Below are positions 27,981 through 37,578 of a stretch of DNA of 64,000 nucleotides, one piece after another (within the stretch, counting starts at the first letter, position 1; every line of letters begins with the position of its first letter). Where the stretch lies: NCBI RefSeq assembly GCF_017565645.3, contig NZ_CP086136.1:9097501-9161500 (forward strand), in the 5' to 3' direction. Under the pieces are notes generated by a model. It was not told the DNA's origin. It saw only the letters and a list, made by a program, of their open reading frames with translations, and ran no database searches. The stretch is from Bradyrhizobium barranii subsp. barranii (GTDB lineage Bacteria; Pseudomonadota; Alphaproteobacteria; Rhizobiales; Xanthobacteraceae). Made by a program: the position numbers and the translations under genes.

Positions 27981-28707
27981 GGCGCAAATAGATCTCCTGG
28001 ACGCTTCTGTTGGCCTGGATCTCGGCAACCGTCCCCGACGCCAGAACCTTGCCCTGATCGAGCACGGTTAGCCGGTCGCAGATGTCTCGGATGAAATCCA
28101 GGTCGTGCTCCACGATGACAAGCGAGCAATGCTGCTTGATCGGCTGCAGCAACTCGCCCGTGACGCGGCGCTCCTCAAGGCTCATGCCACCGGTCGGCTC
28201 GTCCAAGAGCAGAAGGCGCGGCCGGCATGCGAGCGCCATCGCGATCTCCAGCCATTGCTGCTGACCGTGAGAAAGGGTCGCCGCAGCATCAAACGCGCGA
28301 TCGGCGAGCCGGAACTGGAGGAGCAACGTCATGACCTCCTCGTGCAGTCGTCCCCGACTGCGCGAGAACGCCAGATCCAGCAGTGAGGACCGGGCCTGCA
28401 GCGCGAGCAGGATGTTGTCGTATAGCGTGAGGGTCGGTAGCACGGCGGTGATCTGGAATTTCAGGCTCATGCCCGCTCGCGCACGCTCTGGCGGCGTCAA
28501 CGAGGTGACGTCAGTATTGATGAATGTCACCTTGCCTCGCGTCGGCACTAGCGCACCTGCAAGACACTTCATCAGCGTGCTCTTGCCCGAGCCGTTCGGC
28601 CCGATCAGGCCATGAAACTCTCTCTCGCCGACGCTGAGCGCCGCTCCGTCCAGCGCGGTGAGTTTGCCAAAGACCTTGGAGATGCCGGCGGCTTCAAGGA
28701 GCGGCAT
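27973..28707 (-). CDS. Branched-chain/amide ABC transporter ATPase (LivG/UrtD type)
   Basis: The 244-residue ATPase has Walker A GPNGSGKSTLMKCLAG, signature LSHGQQQWLEIAMAL (SHGQ, as in many LivG/UrtD proteins) and Walker B LLLLDEPTGGMSLEE. The segment MSLKFQITAVLPTLTLYDNI is typical of the type. It overlaps the upstream permease by 14 bp and the next ATPase by 8 bp, so all are translationally coupled. Confidence 0.9.
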   Translation of the reverse strand: MPLLEAAGISKVFGKLTALDGAALSVGEREFHGLIGPNGSGKSTLMKCLAGALVPTRGKVTFINTDVTSLTPPERARAGMSLKFQITAVLPTLTLYDNILLALQARSSLLDLAFSRSRGRLHEEVMTLLLQFRLADRAFDAAATLSHGQQQWLEIAMALACRPRLLLLDEPTGGMSLEERRVTGELLQPIKQHCSLVIVEHDLDFIRDICDRLTVLDQGKVLASGTVAEIQANRSVQEIYLRRA

Positions 28708-29776
28708 TGCGCTTCTCCTTCAGGCTCGGGCCGAAATGACCTACACGTTCCCGCTCGCCCAGCACGAGGCTGATCAAGCCGAGGGGGCGGAACAGAATGA
28801 CGAGCAACAGCAAAACGCCGAGAATGATCGGCCAGATATCGCGATAATTGTCGGAGAGCCAGAAGCTGAGGCCCTCAACAATCGCGGTGCCGATGACCGC
28901 ACCGATCAATGTCCCGGAGCCGCCGAACAAGACGTAGAGCACGACCTGGGTAGACATGACCACGCCCAGCATGTTCGTCCAGACGAAGCCCTCGTGAAAC
29001 GCATAGAGGCTGCCGGAAGCACCTCCGATCGCGCCGCTGATTGCGAATATGATGGCCTTCAAATGCTGCACATTGTAGCCGAAGAAGGCGATGCGCTGTT
29101 CATTCTCTCGCAATCCCGCCAGTGCCAGACCGAACTGCGACCGCAGCAAAAAGCGCGACAGAAGGTAGATCAGAACCAGAATGGCGAGAACCAGATAGTA
29201 AAATCCTGGTCCCTCGCTCAATTCGTGCGAGCCGATTGTCATCGGCGGGATCGAAGGGATACCGTTCTGGCCGCCAAGATAATGAGAACCCCGAGCGAGC
29301 CGATCGGCTGCATAAGCTCCGGTCATAGTACCAAGCGAAACGAAGACCACACTGGAGGGGTGACGGCCAAGCAGCAGGAAACCTGCCAGCAACAATGCCG
29401 CTACAAAACCGATCAAGGTTCCGGCCGGAAGAACGGCAAAAATCGATGCGACCCCGAAATCGCGTGAAAGCAGCGCCACACCGTAGCCGGCCGTGCCGAA
29501 GAACAACGACTGACCCAAGCTCAAGATCCCGGCATAGCCCCACACCAGGTCGAACGACAACGCGAAGAGGCACAGGATGAGCACTCGCGTTGCATAGACA
29601 GTGATGTAATCCCGCAGGACGAGCGGTGCGATCGAAGCGGCAATCAGCAATGCCAGTTCGAGAATTGGAAGCACCTTCGTTCGCCCTGCGATGGCAGATG
29701 CCATGACGGGCGAACGAGCAGCTTCAATCACGTGTGGCGGGGGCTGTGTGCCAGTGCCGGTCGATGACATCAGCAC
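28694..29776 (-). CDS. Branched-chain/amide ABC transporter permease (LivM/UrtC type)
   Basis: The 360-residue membrane protein has about nine hydrophobic segments and the LivM pattern LVWGYAGILSLGQSLFFGTAGYG, then GLALAGLRENEQRIAFFGYN and FGGSGTLIGAVIGTA. It forms the inner-membrane channel with the LivH/UrtB-type partner. Its start overlaps the binding-protein stop by 7 bp. A cytosolic tail reaches LGERERVGHFGPSLKEKR. Confidence 0.9.
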   Translation of the reverse strand: MLMSSTGTGTQPPPHVIEAARSPVMASAIAGRTKVLPILELALLIAASIAPLVLRDYITVYATRVLILCLFALSFDLVWGYAGILSLGQSLFFGTAGYGVALLSRDFGVASIFAVLPAGTLIGFVAALLLAGFLLLGRHPSSVVFVSLGTMTGAYAADRLARGSHYLGGQNGIPSIPPMTIGSHELSEGPGFYYLVLAILVLIYLLSRFLLRSQFGLALAGLRENEQRIAFFGYNVQHLKAIIFAISGAIGGASGSLYAFHEGFVWTNMLGVVMSTQVVLYVLFGGSGTLIGAVIGTAIVEGLSFWLSDNYRDIWPIILGVLLLLVILFRPLGLISLVLGERERVGHFGPSLKEKRNAAP

Positions 29777-30990
29777 TCCTTCGGATCGACCAGGCCGGCG
29801 CTACGCGCGACAATCTCGTACTGGCCGCCCTTCGCCACTCCAATGTACATGTTCATCCTGCAGTGGCGCTTGCCGGGCGCCATTTCGGCAGGCCCGCCCG
29901 GCCCTTCCGCAATCTTCGCGTGGTCGAGGGCGGCGGCTACCGCGTCGCGGTCAATTGTGCCGGCCTCCTTCACTGCAGCCTCCCACAGCTTTAATCCTCG
30001 ATAGGTGCCGGTCGCGGCGCTGCCTGCCGAGAACCGGAACTTGGCTGGAAATTGTTTGTCGTAGGCCGATTGAATCCTGGCGCTTACCGGATCCTCCGCC
30101 GCAAGCACCTTGTAGTAGTCGAGGCTGCTCGCGAGCCCTTCAATCTCTTGGGCCTGGTTCATTTCCAGGAAATTTTCGTCGTAATAGACGCACCCCAGCC
30201 GCCCGCCGTTTTTGGAGAAGCCGGCTTGATAGAGCTGTTTAAAGAACGGGCTGACGCCGGGCGGGACAATGGCGTTGAAAACCACGTCGACTTTGTTGGA
30301 TATGATCCGGCTAACTGTGGAGGAAAAGTCAATCTGGTCGAGCGGGTAGTATTCTTCAAAGACGACTTCGCCACCGCTGCTCTCGATCACCTTGCGTGCA
30401 TAGGCGTTGATTGTTTGCGGCCAAACATAATTGGAGCCAGGCAGGGCAAAACGCTTACCACCATTTTTGATCAACCAGGGAATGAACTGGTCACAATTCT
30501 GTGCCGGTACCGGTCCCGTGCAGAACAGATAGGGCGTGCACTCTTTACCTTCGTAACCTTCCGGATAGATATAGAGCGTCTTGCCGCGAGAGATAATGAC
30601 GTCCTTGATCGCATTGCGCATCGAGCTCGAGATACCGCCAATCACCAAGTCGACCTTGTCTCGCTGGATCAGCTTTCGCACATTTCCCACGGCGACGGAT
30701 TCGTCGGAGGCAGTATCCTCAATCAGGAGTTCGATCGGGCGTCCCAACAAGCCGCCGGAGTCGTTGATCTCCTTGACCAGCATGCGAGCGACATTGGCGT
30801 CGGTGTTGCCGGCAAAGCCAAGTGACCCGGTAAGATCGGTCGCAATGCCAAGCCTGATCGGGCCTTCCGCAGCATTTGCCCAATCCGGGCGAATTATCCA
30901 GCTGCCCGGACCCGCCGCGATGGCGGCGGAGGCGAAGGCGAAATTGCCGAGAAAGCGGCGGCGGCTCAGTTGACGGCTGGCGTTGATCAT
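29770..30990 (-). CDS. Amide/urea-type ABC substrate-binding protein, Tat-exported
   Basis: The gene runs from ATG 30990 (406 residues). The N-terminus has a twin-arginine signal, LSRRRFLGNFAFASAAIAAG, ending near the ANAAEG cleavage site. The mature part is of the UrtA/AmiC (Peripla_BP_5) type: IRLGIATDLTGSLGFAG, LVIGGISSSMRNAIKDV, GPVPAQNCDQFIPWLI and KVDVVFNAIVPPG. It should deliver a small amide-, urea- or amino-acid-like ligand to the LivH/LivM channel. The ATG overlaps the LivH-type stop (ATGA). The operon order is unusual, with the binding protein between the two permeases. A decayed second copy lies at 24584-25803. Confidence 0.9.
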   Translation of the reverse strand: MINASRQLSRRRFLGNFAFASAAIAAGPGSWIIRPDWANAAEGPIRLGIATDLTGSLGFAGNTDANVARMLVKEINDSGGLLGRPIELLIEDTASDESVAVGNVRKLIQRDKVDLVIGGISSSMRNAIKDVIISRGKTLYIYPEGYEGKECTPYLFCTGPVPAQNCDQFIPWLIKNGGKRFALPGSNYVWPQTINAYARKVIESSGGEVVFEEYYPLDQIDFSSTVSRIISNKVDVVFNAIVPPGVSPFFKQLYQAGFSKNGGRLGCVYYDENFLEMNQAQEIEGLASSLDYYKVLAAEDPVSARIQSAYDKQFPAKFRFSAGSAATGTYRGLKLWEAAVKEAGTIDRDAVAAALDHAKIAEGPGGPAEMAPGKRHCRMNMYIGVAKGGQYEIVARSAGLVDPKEC

Positions 30991-31850
30991 CGGTTGACCC
31001 CTCTTCCCGAAACAAGGCCTTGCGGCCGGAACTTGATGAAAATGATGGCAAGCACGAACACCAGAACGTCGGCGATAACCGGTGACATCAGCCAAGGCAG
31101 CCAGGCACTGAACGTGCCGATGACGCCGGCGCCAGCGACTGGGCCGGCGAAGGACCCGACGCCACCGACCATCACAGCAACGAAACCCTGGATAAGAAAG
31201 CGGATGCCGAGATCGGCGAACAATGAAAAGACCGGCACGATCAGCGCGCCGGCGAGACCCGCGAGTGCCGCACCAAATGCAAAGGTGACGCTGTAGATCA
31301 TGCCCGTGGAGATGCCCGAGGCACGCGCCAGCTGTGGGTTCTCCAGCGAGGCGCGGACTCGCAGGCCGAACGAGGTGTAGGCGAGCAGAGCATGGCTCGC
31401 GACCATGACCAGCAAAGTGATGATGACGATGACGCCGCGCCAGGCGGCGAAATGCAGACTGCCGATCGTGATAGAGCCACTGATTGGCTCCGGCACCGAG
31501 AGATACAGTCCCCCGGTCAGGCCGCGCACGGCTTCGCGAATGATCAGCCCCAGCGCATAGGTGCCAAGCATGGCGACGATTGGAGCGGCATAGAATCGGC
31601 GCACCACGAGTTTTTCCAGGACGAAACCAAGCGTGCCGACCGCGACGGGCGCGGCAAGCATGCCGAGCGGGACCGGCAAACCGACGCTGTGCATGAGATA
31701 AGTGACGTAAGCGCCGAGCAGGACGAACTCGCCTTGGGCGAAGTTGAAGATGCCCATCATGCTGGCAATGATCCCGAGACCGAGCACGACCAGCACAACA
31801 ATGGCACCGAAGCTCAAAATCTCGAAGGTCGCGATAAGTAGCGTATCCAT
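30987..31850 (-). CDS. Branched-chain/amide ABC transporter permease (LivH/UrtB type)
   Basis: The 287-residue membrane protein has the LivH pattern: MMGIFNFAQGEFVLLGAYVTY, RASLENPQLARASGISTGMI and FVAVMVGGVGSFAGPVAGAG. It is the first gene of the six-gene operon ending with the amidohydrolase. No strong Shine-Dalgarno is seen before ATG 31850. About 230 bp upstream are the TTGGGTA repeats at 32079, so the operon is a candidate member of the regulon described for 36-49 kb. Confidence 0.9.
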   Translation of the reverse strand: MDTLLIATFEILSFGAIVVLVVLGLGIIASMMGIFNFAQGEFVLLGAYVTYLMHSVGLPVPLGMLAAPVAVGTLGFVLEKLVVRRFYAAPIVAMLGTYALGLIIREAVRGLTGGLYLSVPEPISGSITIGSLHFAAWRGVIVIITLLVMVASHALLAYTSFGLRVRASLENPQLARASGISTGMIYSVTFAFGAALAGLAGALIVPVFSLFADLGIRFLIQGFVAVMVGGVGSFAGPVAGAGVIGTFSAWLPWLMSPVIADVLVFVLAIIFIKFRPQGLVSGRGVNR

Positions 31851-32078
31851 GCTGCTGCGTCACATTCCTTGGGCTTGCGAGCAAATCATCTTCACGCCGA
31901 CCGCGCGAAGGCGTGAGCTGCACGTTGGAATGCGAAGGGCTGCTGGCACGAGAGCGCTCCTGGAAGGTCATCCCGGCAATGGGAGTTGCAGGCGATGGTG
32001 GGCTTCTAGGGCGGCCCGCCTGTCGGCGCTTCATTCACGACATGCGGCTCGAGATTGCCTAGATCAACGTAGGGAGAT

Positions 32079-32108
32079 TTGGGTAATGTTGGGTAATGTT
32101 GGCCAGGC
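32079..32108 (+). promoter_or_regulatory. TTGGGTA direct repeats, site 1 (two and a half units, 10-bp period)
   Basis: TTGGGTAATG occurs twice back to back (32079-32088, 32089-32098), followed by a half unit TTGG. The site is in the non-coding stretch 31851-32340 upstream of the leftward amide transporter operon. The same 7-mer pair at exactly 10-bp spacing occurs at three other promoters (37626, 38153, 49001). The rest of the 490-bp gap has no recognisable gene. Confidence 0.7.
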
Positions 32109-32340
32109 TACCGACATTGCGGACACGTTAAAGAGGTCCTACGGCGGTCGCCGGCCGTTCTCGCCAGCCCAATTTCGATGCAGCCAAAAGCGATAGAGAG
32201 CTATCCGCATGCCCTCACCGCAGGCTCTCGCAAACGCGCGCGTCGTTAGCGCTTATCGAACTATCGGAGGAAACCAGAAGAGCTGACGCACCATTTGCGA
32301 TGGCCGCAGGCCGTGAGTTCAGCACCGAGAAGGCATCAAG

Positions 32341-32645
32341 TCATTGTGGCCGAACACCTGGCTTGCCGACCAGCGGAAATGTGAATTCAATTCCCGCACC
32401 CGCAAACGTGATCCACAGAGTCTGCAGCAGATCGTCGGATGCGGGAGGCGTGTCATTGTACTCTTCGAGCCGCCTGATGACGGCGCACGATAACCCGCTT
32501 CGCTCGGCCAACTGCTTCACCGACCAGTTCAGCATCCCCCGTGCGGCTCGCAATTGCCTCGATGCGGCTCTCCGCTCCCTTGCGAGTATATCGTAATGCG
32601 CGTCGATCCACACGCCGAGCCACTCCCTTACACCGCCATAGCTGT
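32341..32645 (-). pseudogene. XRE-type helix-turn-helix fragment
   Basis: The last ~95 residues of a chimeric open frame read as a small helix-turn-helix protein: LRAARGMLNWSVKQLAERSG, LSCAVIRRLEEYNDTP, then DLLQTLWITFAGAGIEFTFP. This is a common rhizobial Xre-like arrangement with an AGIEF ending. Upstream in the same frame lies pyruvate kinase sequence, so the original N-terminus is lost or the gene begins inside (no clear start). It may be a fragment. Confidence 0.5.
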
Positions 32646-32679
32646 TGCCGAGCGGTACAGCGTGCATCGATGGCAACGA

Positions 32680-33539
32680 TAAGGTCGCTGTCGGCGCAGT
32701 GACCATCGAGTCCAGCATCTGGGTTGCGACGATGACGGGCTTGGCAACAAGCCGGCAGGCCCTGACGAACTCCTTTTGCCGGCCCGGCACCTCCTCAGGG
32801 GGATTTCAACCCCGAGGTCGCCTCGCGCGACCATGATGGCGTCTGACAAGTGGATCATATCCCAATACGATCAAGCGCCATCGGGGTCTCGATCTTGGCA
32901 ACGCCACCGGCGGCCTCACCGATCAAAGCTCGTGCCTCGACCAGGTCAGATGGTTTCTGAACAAAGGACAGCAACCCAGTCGACGCCAAGCTCGAGGCCG
33001 AACGCAAGATCGGCTCGATCCTTCTTGGTTAGAGGCGAGATCTTCAGCAGCGCGCCTGGAAGGCTGGCGCCCTTGTGATCACGGATGACGCCGCCGATCA
33101 CAACGCACGCCATTCTCCGTTCAGAACCGAGCTTTTCGACGACTAGCTAGACGAACGCCCATCGTCAATGAGCAGGGCCTGGCCGGGATAAGCGGCTGCG
33201 AATATTTCTGGATGAGGCCGCGGGATTGACTGCTTCCCGCCTGTCTCTTAGCGCGAAGCAGACCGTCTCCCCGGCATCCAGCGCGAGCTTGCCTTCATCG
33301 AGCCGGCCAATGCGGATCTTCGGGCCTTGCGGATCCTGCAGCACGCCGATCGGCCGATTGAATTCCAGCTCCAGCGCACGGCTCGAGACGAGCACACGGG
33401 CGTGATCGTCATGGGTCCCGCGGCTGAAGTTCAGCGTGAAAGTATCAGCCCCCGAAAGATAGAGCGCACAAAGCTTTTCAGGTGATGCGGTTGCCGGCCC
33501 AACGGTTGCGACAATCTTGGCATGGCGTGAGCGGCGCAT
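32680..33539 (-). pseudogene. Pyruvate kinase, degraded
   Basis: Pieces of pyruvate kinase appear in order but in different frames. The N-terminus is AKIVATVGPATASPEKLCAL, then GADTFTLNFSRGTHDDH and PQGPKIRIGRLDEGKL (33539 to about 33240). The middle is KISPLTKKDRADLAFGLELG. The active-site helix is DAIMVARGDLGVEIPL (about 32830), followed by RACRLVAKPVIVATQMLDSM (about 32715). Several frameshifts and loss of the C-terminal domain make it inactive. It lies downstream of the flavoprotein gene in the same direction, so it may once have been the last gene of that operon. Confidence 0.85.
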
Positions 33540-33684
33540 CGTGCCCCTCTAGTTCAGAAGATAAGTTCAGCATCAAACGAGATAGGGCCGCTCACAAGGT
33601 ATTCAAAGCGAGCTGGCCGACGTTGCGCACTTTCGCTCTCTCCACCGTCCGTCGTTGCTGGACCAAGAGGTGAAAACACTGCAC

Positions 33685-35460
33685 TTATGCATCGGATGCC
33701 GCCGCCGTCTGTCCCTGATGGGTGGATTGTACGATGCTGTTCACCGCGCGGTAGGCGAACACGATGGCTGGTCCGATCGTAATGCCTGCCCCAGGGTAGA
33801 TCCCACGCATCGGTGAAGTCATGTCGTTGCCGCAGGCATAAAGACCTGCGATCGGCACGCCGTTTCCATTTAGGACCCTTCCGCCAGGATCCGTTGACAG
33901 GCCGGTCGCAGTTCCAAGGGTCGCCGGGACAATCGGGAGCGCAATGAATGGCCCGTTCTTGATAGCTCCAAGGTTCGGGTTTTTCTTTCCGACCGCGGGA
34001 TCTCCCAGGGTTCGGTTGAAAGCCGATTCACCGCGTTTGAAAAGCGGATCGCGCCCTTCAGCTGCGTGGGCATTATGTTCTTCAACGGTCTTTTGGAGCT
34101 CTTGCGGGTCGAGGCCCAATTCCGCCGCAAGCTCCGCAATCGTCCGGCCAATCTCGATGTAACCCAAGCGGGCATACTTCTTGATACTCAAAGTCCAGGG
34201 CCAGGGGAGCAGGTGTCCCATGCCTCTGAGGCGGACGAATTCCTTGTCGCAGATGAAATAGAACCGCTTGTCCGCCGGATAGCCGCTATTGAACATGGCA
34301 AGACAGATGTCATGGTACGAATTGGATTCATTGACGAAGCGCTTAGCATTTGGCCCCACCGCGATGACACCTGGACGGCCACGATCGAGCCAGCCGTACG
34401 GGACCACTTGCGAGGAGCGGCCGTTCCTGAGGATCGACACGGGCGTCCAGAATCCACTCGATGCAACGTCATTATCGATCGCAGCTCCGAGCCTGCCTGC
34501 GAGCGCAATGCCGTCTCCTGTGACATCGCTGTGGGCCAGCGTATCATTGTGCTGGTGGGCTCGGCTGAGCTGGGCTCGCAATTTACCGTTCCGCGCAAAG
34601 CCACCGGTTGCCAGGATTACTCCGTGCGAGGCTCGGACGCGGAGATCCGTGCGATCCCGCTTGAGGAGTGCGCCAGTAACTCTCCCTCCCTCCCTCATCA
34701 GATCAACCGCTGGGCAGCTTGGCCAGATTTCAGTGTCGTATCTGCGAAGGCTTGCCAATAACCGCGCGATCAGAGCATTGCCGCCACTGAGTTCAGTGCC
34801 CCTCCTGTAGCGCAGCCGGTCGCCTGCGTAGCGGCTGACCCGGCGAAGGACGTGCTTGAGCGAGGCAGCCGACTGGAAGGGATTGAGAAAGCTTCTGACC
34901 TCGCCGGACGAAATCATCATGCCGCCGAGCACGACGCGAATCGGATCACCTATCAGGTCGAAATCCTTGCCGAGAAGCCGTCCGTCGTAAGGTGCGGGGC
35001 TCAGCGTCCGGCCCATGTCGATCCCGCCGATCTGGCTCGAATGATAATCCGGAGCGGAGGCCAGTGTGAACTTGACTTCACCCCCATTCTCCAAGCTGGC
35101 GAGCGCCGTTGGGCCGTCTTCAAGATAGGCATCCACGAAGTCGGGACGATAGTAATCGCCAAGTTCGTGTTGCAGATAGATCTTCGCATTCGCAATCGAA
35201 TCATCGATTTTCGCCGCTCGAGCCTGCATTGAGCATGGAACCCAGATCATGCCGTTCGAGAGGGCGGTCGTGCCACCGAGCCGGCCAGACTTCTCGCATA
35301 CCGTCACGCGAAGTCCGGCTTTTGCCGCATAGAGCGCCGCGGACAGCCCGGCAGCGCCGCTGCCGATCACGAGCACGTCCGTCTCCCAATCGTGCGTCGG
35401 CTTGTTCGCTTTGGAGGAGGAAGCGGTACTAGGTTTCAATTTGGTGATCGGGTTGTTCAT
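33685..35460 (-). CDS. FAD-dependent oxidoreductase (fumarate reductase / 3-ketosteroid dehydrogenase type)
   Basis: From ATG 35460 the protein has 591 residues. The N-terminal dinucleotide fold VLVIGSGAAGLSAALYAAKA, the ending KSGRLGGTTALSNGMIWVPC, GVILATGGFARN in the middle and the C-terminal GLYACGNDMTSPMRGIYPGAG place it in the FAD_binding_2 group that includes KstD and fumarate reductases. It would dehydrogenate a cyclic or carboxylic substrate. The start overlaps the stop of the TIM-barrel gene by 4 bp (ATGA), so the two are coupled. Its partner genes (TIM-barrel, Tm-1-like) give no direct clue to the substrate. Confidence 0.85.
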   Translation of the reverse strand: MNNPITKLKPSTASSSKANKPTHDWETDVLVIGSGAAGLSAALYAAKAGLRVTVCEKSGRLGGTTALSNGMIWVPCSMQARAAKIDDSIANAKIYLQHELGDYYRPDFVDAYLEDGPTALASLENGGEVKFTLASAPDYHSSQIGGIDMGRTLSPAPYDGRLLGKDFDLIGDPIRVVLGGMMISSGEVRSFLNPFQSAASLKHVLRRVSRYAGDRLRYRRGTELSGGNALIARLLASLRRYDTEIWPSCPAVDLMREGGRVTGALLKRDRTDLRVRASHGVILATGGFARNGKLRAQLSRAHQHNDTLAHSDVTGDGIALAGRLGAAIDNDVASSGFWTPVSILRNGRSSQVVPYGWLDRGRPGVIAVGPNAKRFVNESNSYHDICLAMFNSGYPADKRFYFICDKEFVRLRGMGHLLPWPWTLSIKKYARLGYIEIGRTIAELAAELGLDPQELQKTVEEHNAHAAEGRDPLFKRGESAFNRTLGDPAVGKKNPNLGAIKNGPFIALPIVPATLGTATGLSTDPGGRVLNGNGVPIAGLYACGNDMTSPMRGIYPGAGITIGPAIVFAYRAVNSIVQSTHQGQTAAASDA

Positions 35461-36323
35461 TCGTGCCTCGGTGCAGATTTCTGCATTGATTGCTGACGCT
35501 TTCGCGGGAGCGGAGCGGCTTTGAATTCTTCGGCTGCAGCTTTCACCGCCCGCTCGATCGGAATCCGTTCGATGGAGGAGGCGCCAACGAAACCGACACA
35601 TCCGGTAGACCGGTAGACTTCCGAGGTATCCTGGGGCTCGGCGATTGCCCCGCCATGGCAGAGAAGGATGACTTCCGGCCGAACGGCTTGAGCGGCAGCA
35701 TTGATCTCGTTGATGCGCCTGATGGCCTCTTCGATCGACTGTCCCGCCTCATGACCCACAAGCCCGCCGCGCGTTGCGCCGACATGTGGGACAATGCAGT
35801 CGGCTCCCGCGGCTGCCATCGCCTTGGCATCGTGCGGGCTTGCGACATAGGCGAGGGAGAAGATGGTCTTCTTGCGGGCCGCCGCGATCAGCTCGACCTC
35901 ACGCTCGAAGCCGAGCCCGACGCGGCCACGACGCTCGCGCCATTTCTCACCCATCGTTGAAATGGTCGGGTAATTGATCACGCCGGAGAATCCGGCAGCC
36001 CAGAACTTGTCCAAGAGATCATCGAGCTCGAGCCGGAGGGGATCCCAGGCCTCGACACCGCCTATAACAGGAACCGAGGAGACGACGTTGCGGATCTCCG
36101 CCGCGAGCTCGAGCGTGCGCGCATTGGAATCGCCGATCCGGCTCGTCGGCAGCCCCATCAACCGCGACAGCCCGGTGCTGTAGACCACGAGCATGTCGGC
36201 GCCGCCGAGAGCTGCGCATTTTGCGACGAGGCCGCAACTGCTCGCCGCGGCAAGCACTGCCTTTCCAGCCTCAACTTGAGCTGTGATCTTTGCGAGTATT
36301 TCGGCCCGATCAAACATCCGCAA
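35457..36323 (-). CDS. TIM-barrel PEP-hydrolase-family protein (stand-alone)
   Basis: The 288-residue protein is a predicted TIM barrel of the phosphoenolpyruvate-hydrolase-like family (PF09370/COG5564 as I recall). It reads AEILAKITAQVEAGKAVLAA, GGADMLVVYSTGLSRLMG, VPVIGGVEAWDPLR, GFSGVINYPTISTMGEKWR, AGADCIVPHVGATRGG and a C-terminal GCVGFVGASSIERIPIERAV. The function of the family is poorly known. In tomato Tm-1 and many bacteria this domain follows a Tm-1-like domain in one chain; here it is a separate gene overlapping the Tm-1-like gene by 14 bp. Two further related barrels lie at 38175-38786 and 41111-41914. Confidence 0.8.
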   Translation of the reverse strand: MRMFDRAEILAKITAQVEAGKAVLAAASSCGLVAKCAALGGADMLVVYSTGLSRLMGLPTSRIGDSNARTLELAAEIRNVVSSVPVIGGVEAWDPLRLELDDLLDKFWAAGFSGVINYPTISTMGEKWRERRGRVGLGFEREVELIAAARKKTIFSLAYVASPHDAKAMAAAGADCIVPHVGATRGGLVGHEAGQSIEEAIRRINEINAAAQAVRPEVILLCHGGAIAEPQDTSEVYRSTGCVGFVGASSIERIPIERAVKAAAEEFKAAPLPRKRQQSMQKSAPRHE

Positions 36324-37545
36324 CTGATGAACCTCCTGGTGTCAATTGTTCGACGATCCACGATGCGGCCGCCTCCGCAAATTCCGGATCATTGATGTGA
36401 CAATCCAGCTCGCGGGCGATGATCGATCGCGGCAGATGTCGCCTGACCGCGTCGAACCAGGCCCTATCGGCTTCAGGGTTTCGAAAGATGCCGCCGTCCC
36501 GGTCATAGTCAGAGACCCCCTTGACCGGCCACAGAACGAGGGCGGGCGCCTTTGCTTGCGAAAGGCGCTCGGCTGTGAGCCTGCCTATGCGCTCATTCTC
36601 CGAGACGGTCGTACGCATGAGCGTCGTGAAGGGGGTATGCGAATAGAATTGGCGCTCCTTGAACTCGGCAGGCACGCTCGAGGGAGGGCCAAAATTTACC
36701 ATATCGACGGCCCCCGGGGCGATGAGCTGCGGAATCATGCGGCGAGATGCTGCTTTGAGCCGACCCGGACCCGCACTAGCGGTGCCGCCGACAAGCTCGT
36801 CAGCGAGCTCGGTTGTGGTCAGATCGAGCACCGCATCGAACTCGCCGGCGGACACGAGCTGCTCCATCTTGCGGCCCCCGGCGCCATTGGCCGGAAAGAC
36901 AATCGCGTCGATGCCTGCCTCTGCCAGCCGCGCGACACAGCGATTTGCCGCCGGCGTCGTGACCCCAAAGGCCGTGATCGCAACCGTCTTCTTCTTCCGC
37001 CGATCCTGAGCGGGCACATAGCGCATCGCCGCAATGGCCCGCCCCGCATTGTCCAGAACGCGTTCGGTGAACGCGTTGATCCCGAAAAGATCGACCAGGG
37101 TCGGATAGAGGATGATGTCGTTGTGGAGGGCCAATTCGGCCAGGAGGGCTGGCCTCGCGCTGCTCACCAGTAGCTTCGGGAATCCATACGGCAAATCCGA
37201 TACAACTTCACCGAAGACCGCGCTGCCTTTGCCGCCCGCCACGCCGACGATGGCGTCGATCGCACCTGATCGGAGGAGCTCCTTGACCTCTTCACGCGCG
37301 CTTGCAGCTATTTCCCGCAAGACCTCGGCGGGTGAAACCACGCGTGCATCGCTGCTGTTCCTCCGGTTTGATGTGCCTACATCAATCGTAAGAGTCTTGC
37401 GGCCCCACTGTTCGATGACGCGCGCGAGATAAGCGGTTTCGCGGCCCTTTGTGTCCAGGGTTGCGACGATCGCGGCCATGCCCGCAGGATCGCACCGCTG
37501 ACCATCCCGGATCGACCTTTCGTCGTCCGCGTAATGGTGAGACAC
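36310..37545 (-). CDS. Tm-1-like (UPF0261) ATP-binding-domain protein
   Basis: The 411-residue protein begins at GTG 37545 behind AGGAGGAAGATC. It shows the UPF0261 hallmarks: IVATLDTKGRETAYLARVIE, GAIDAIVGVAGGKGSAVF, YGFPKLLVSSARPALLAELA, DLFGINAFTERVLDNAGRAI, ITAFGVTTPAANRCVARLAE and VLDLTTTELADELVGG. The plant homologue Tm-1 binds a viral replication protein; the bacterial role is not established. It is first in the operon Tm-1-like / TIM-barrel / flavoprotein and has TTGGGTA repeats 80 bp upstream. Confidence 0.82.
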   Translation of the reverse strand: MSHHYADDERSIRDGQRCDPAGMAAIVATLDTKGRETAYLARVIEQWGRKTLTIDVGTSNRRNSSDARVVSPAEVLREIAASAREEVKELLRSGAIDAIVGVAGGKGSAVFGEVVSDLPYGFPKLLVSSARPALLAELALHNDIILYPTLVDLFGINAFTERVLDNAGRAIAAMRYVPAQDRRKKKTVAITAFGVTTPAANRCVARLAEAGIDAIVFPANGAGGRKMEQLVSAGEFDAVLDLTTTELADELVGGTASAGPGRLKAASRRMIPQLIAPGAVDMVNFGPPSSVPAEFKERQFYSHTPFTTLMRTTVSENERIGRLTAERLSQAKAPALVLWPVKGVSDYDRDGGIFRNPEADRAWFDAVRRHLPRSIIARELDCHINDPEFAEAAASWIVEQLTPGGSSVADV

Positions 37546-37578
37546 GATCTTCCTCCTGGACGCTTCTGGACACCTGGA

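Noticed and set aside
30990..32034. N-terminal extension of the substrate-binding protein to a start at 32034
   Set aside because: The extra ~350 residues are an off-frame reading of the LivH-type permease gene; the Tat signal and ATGA overlap place the start at 30990.
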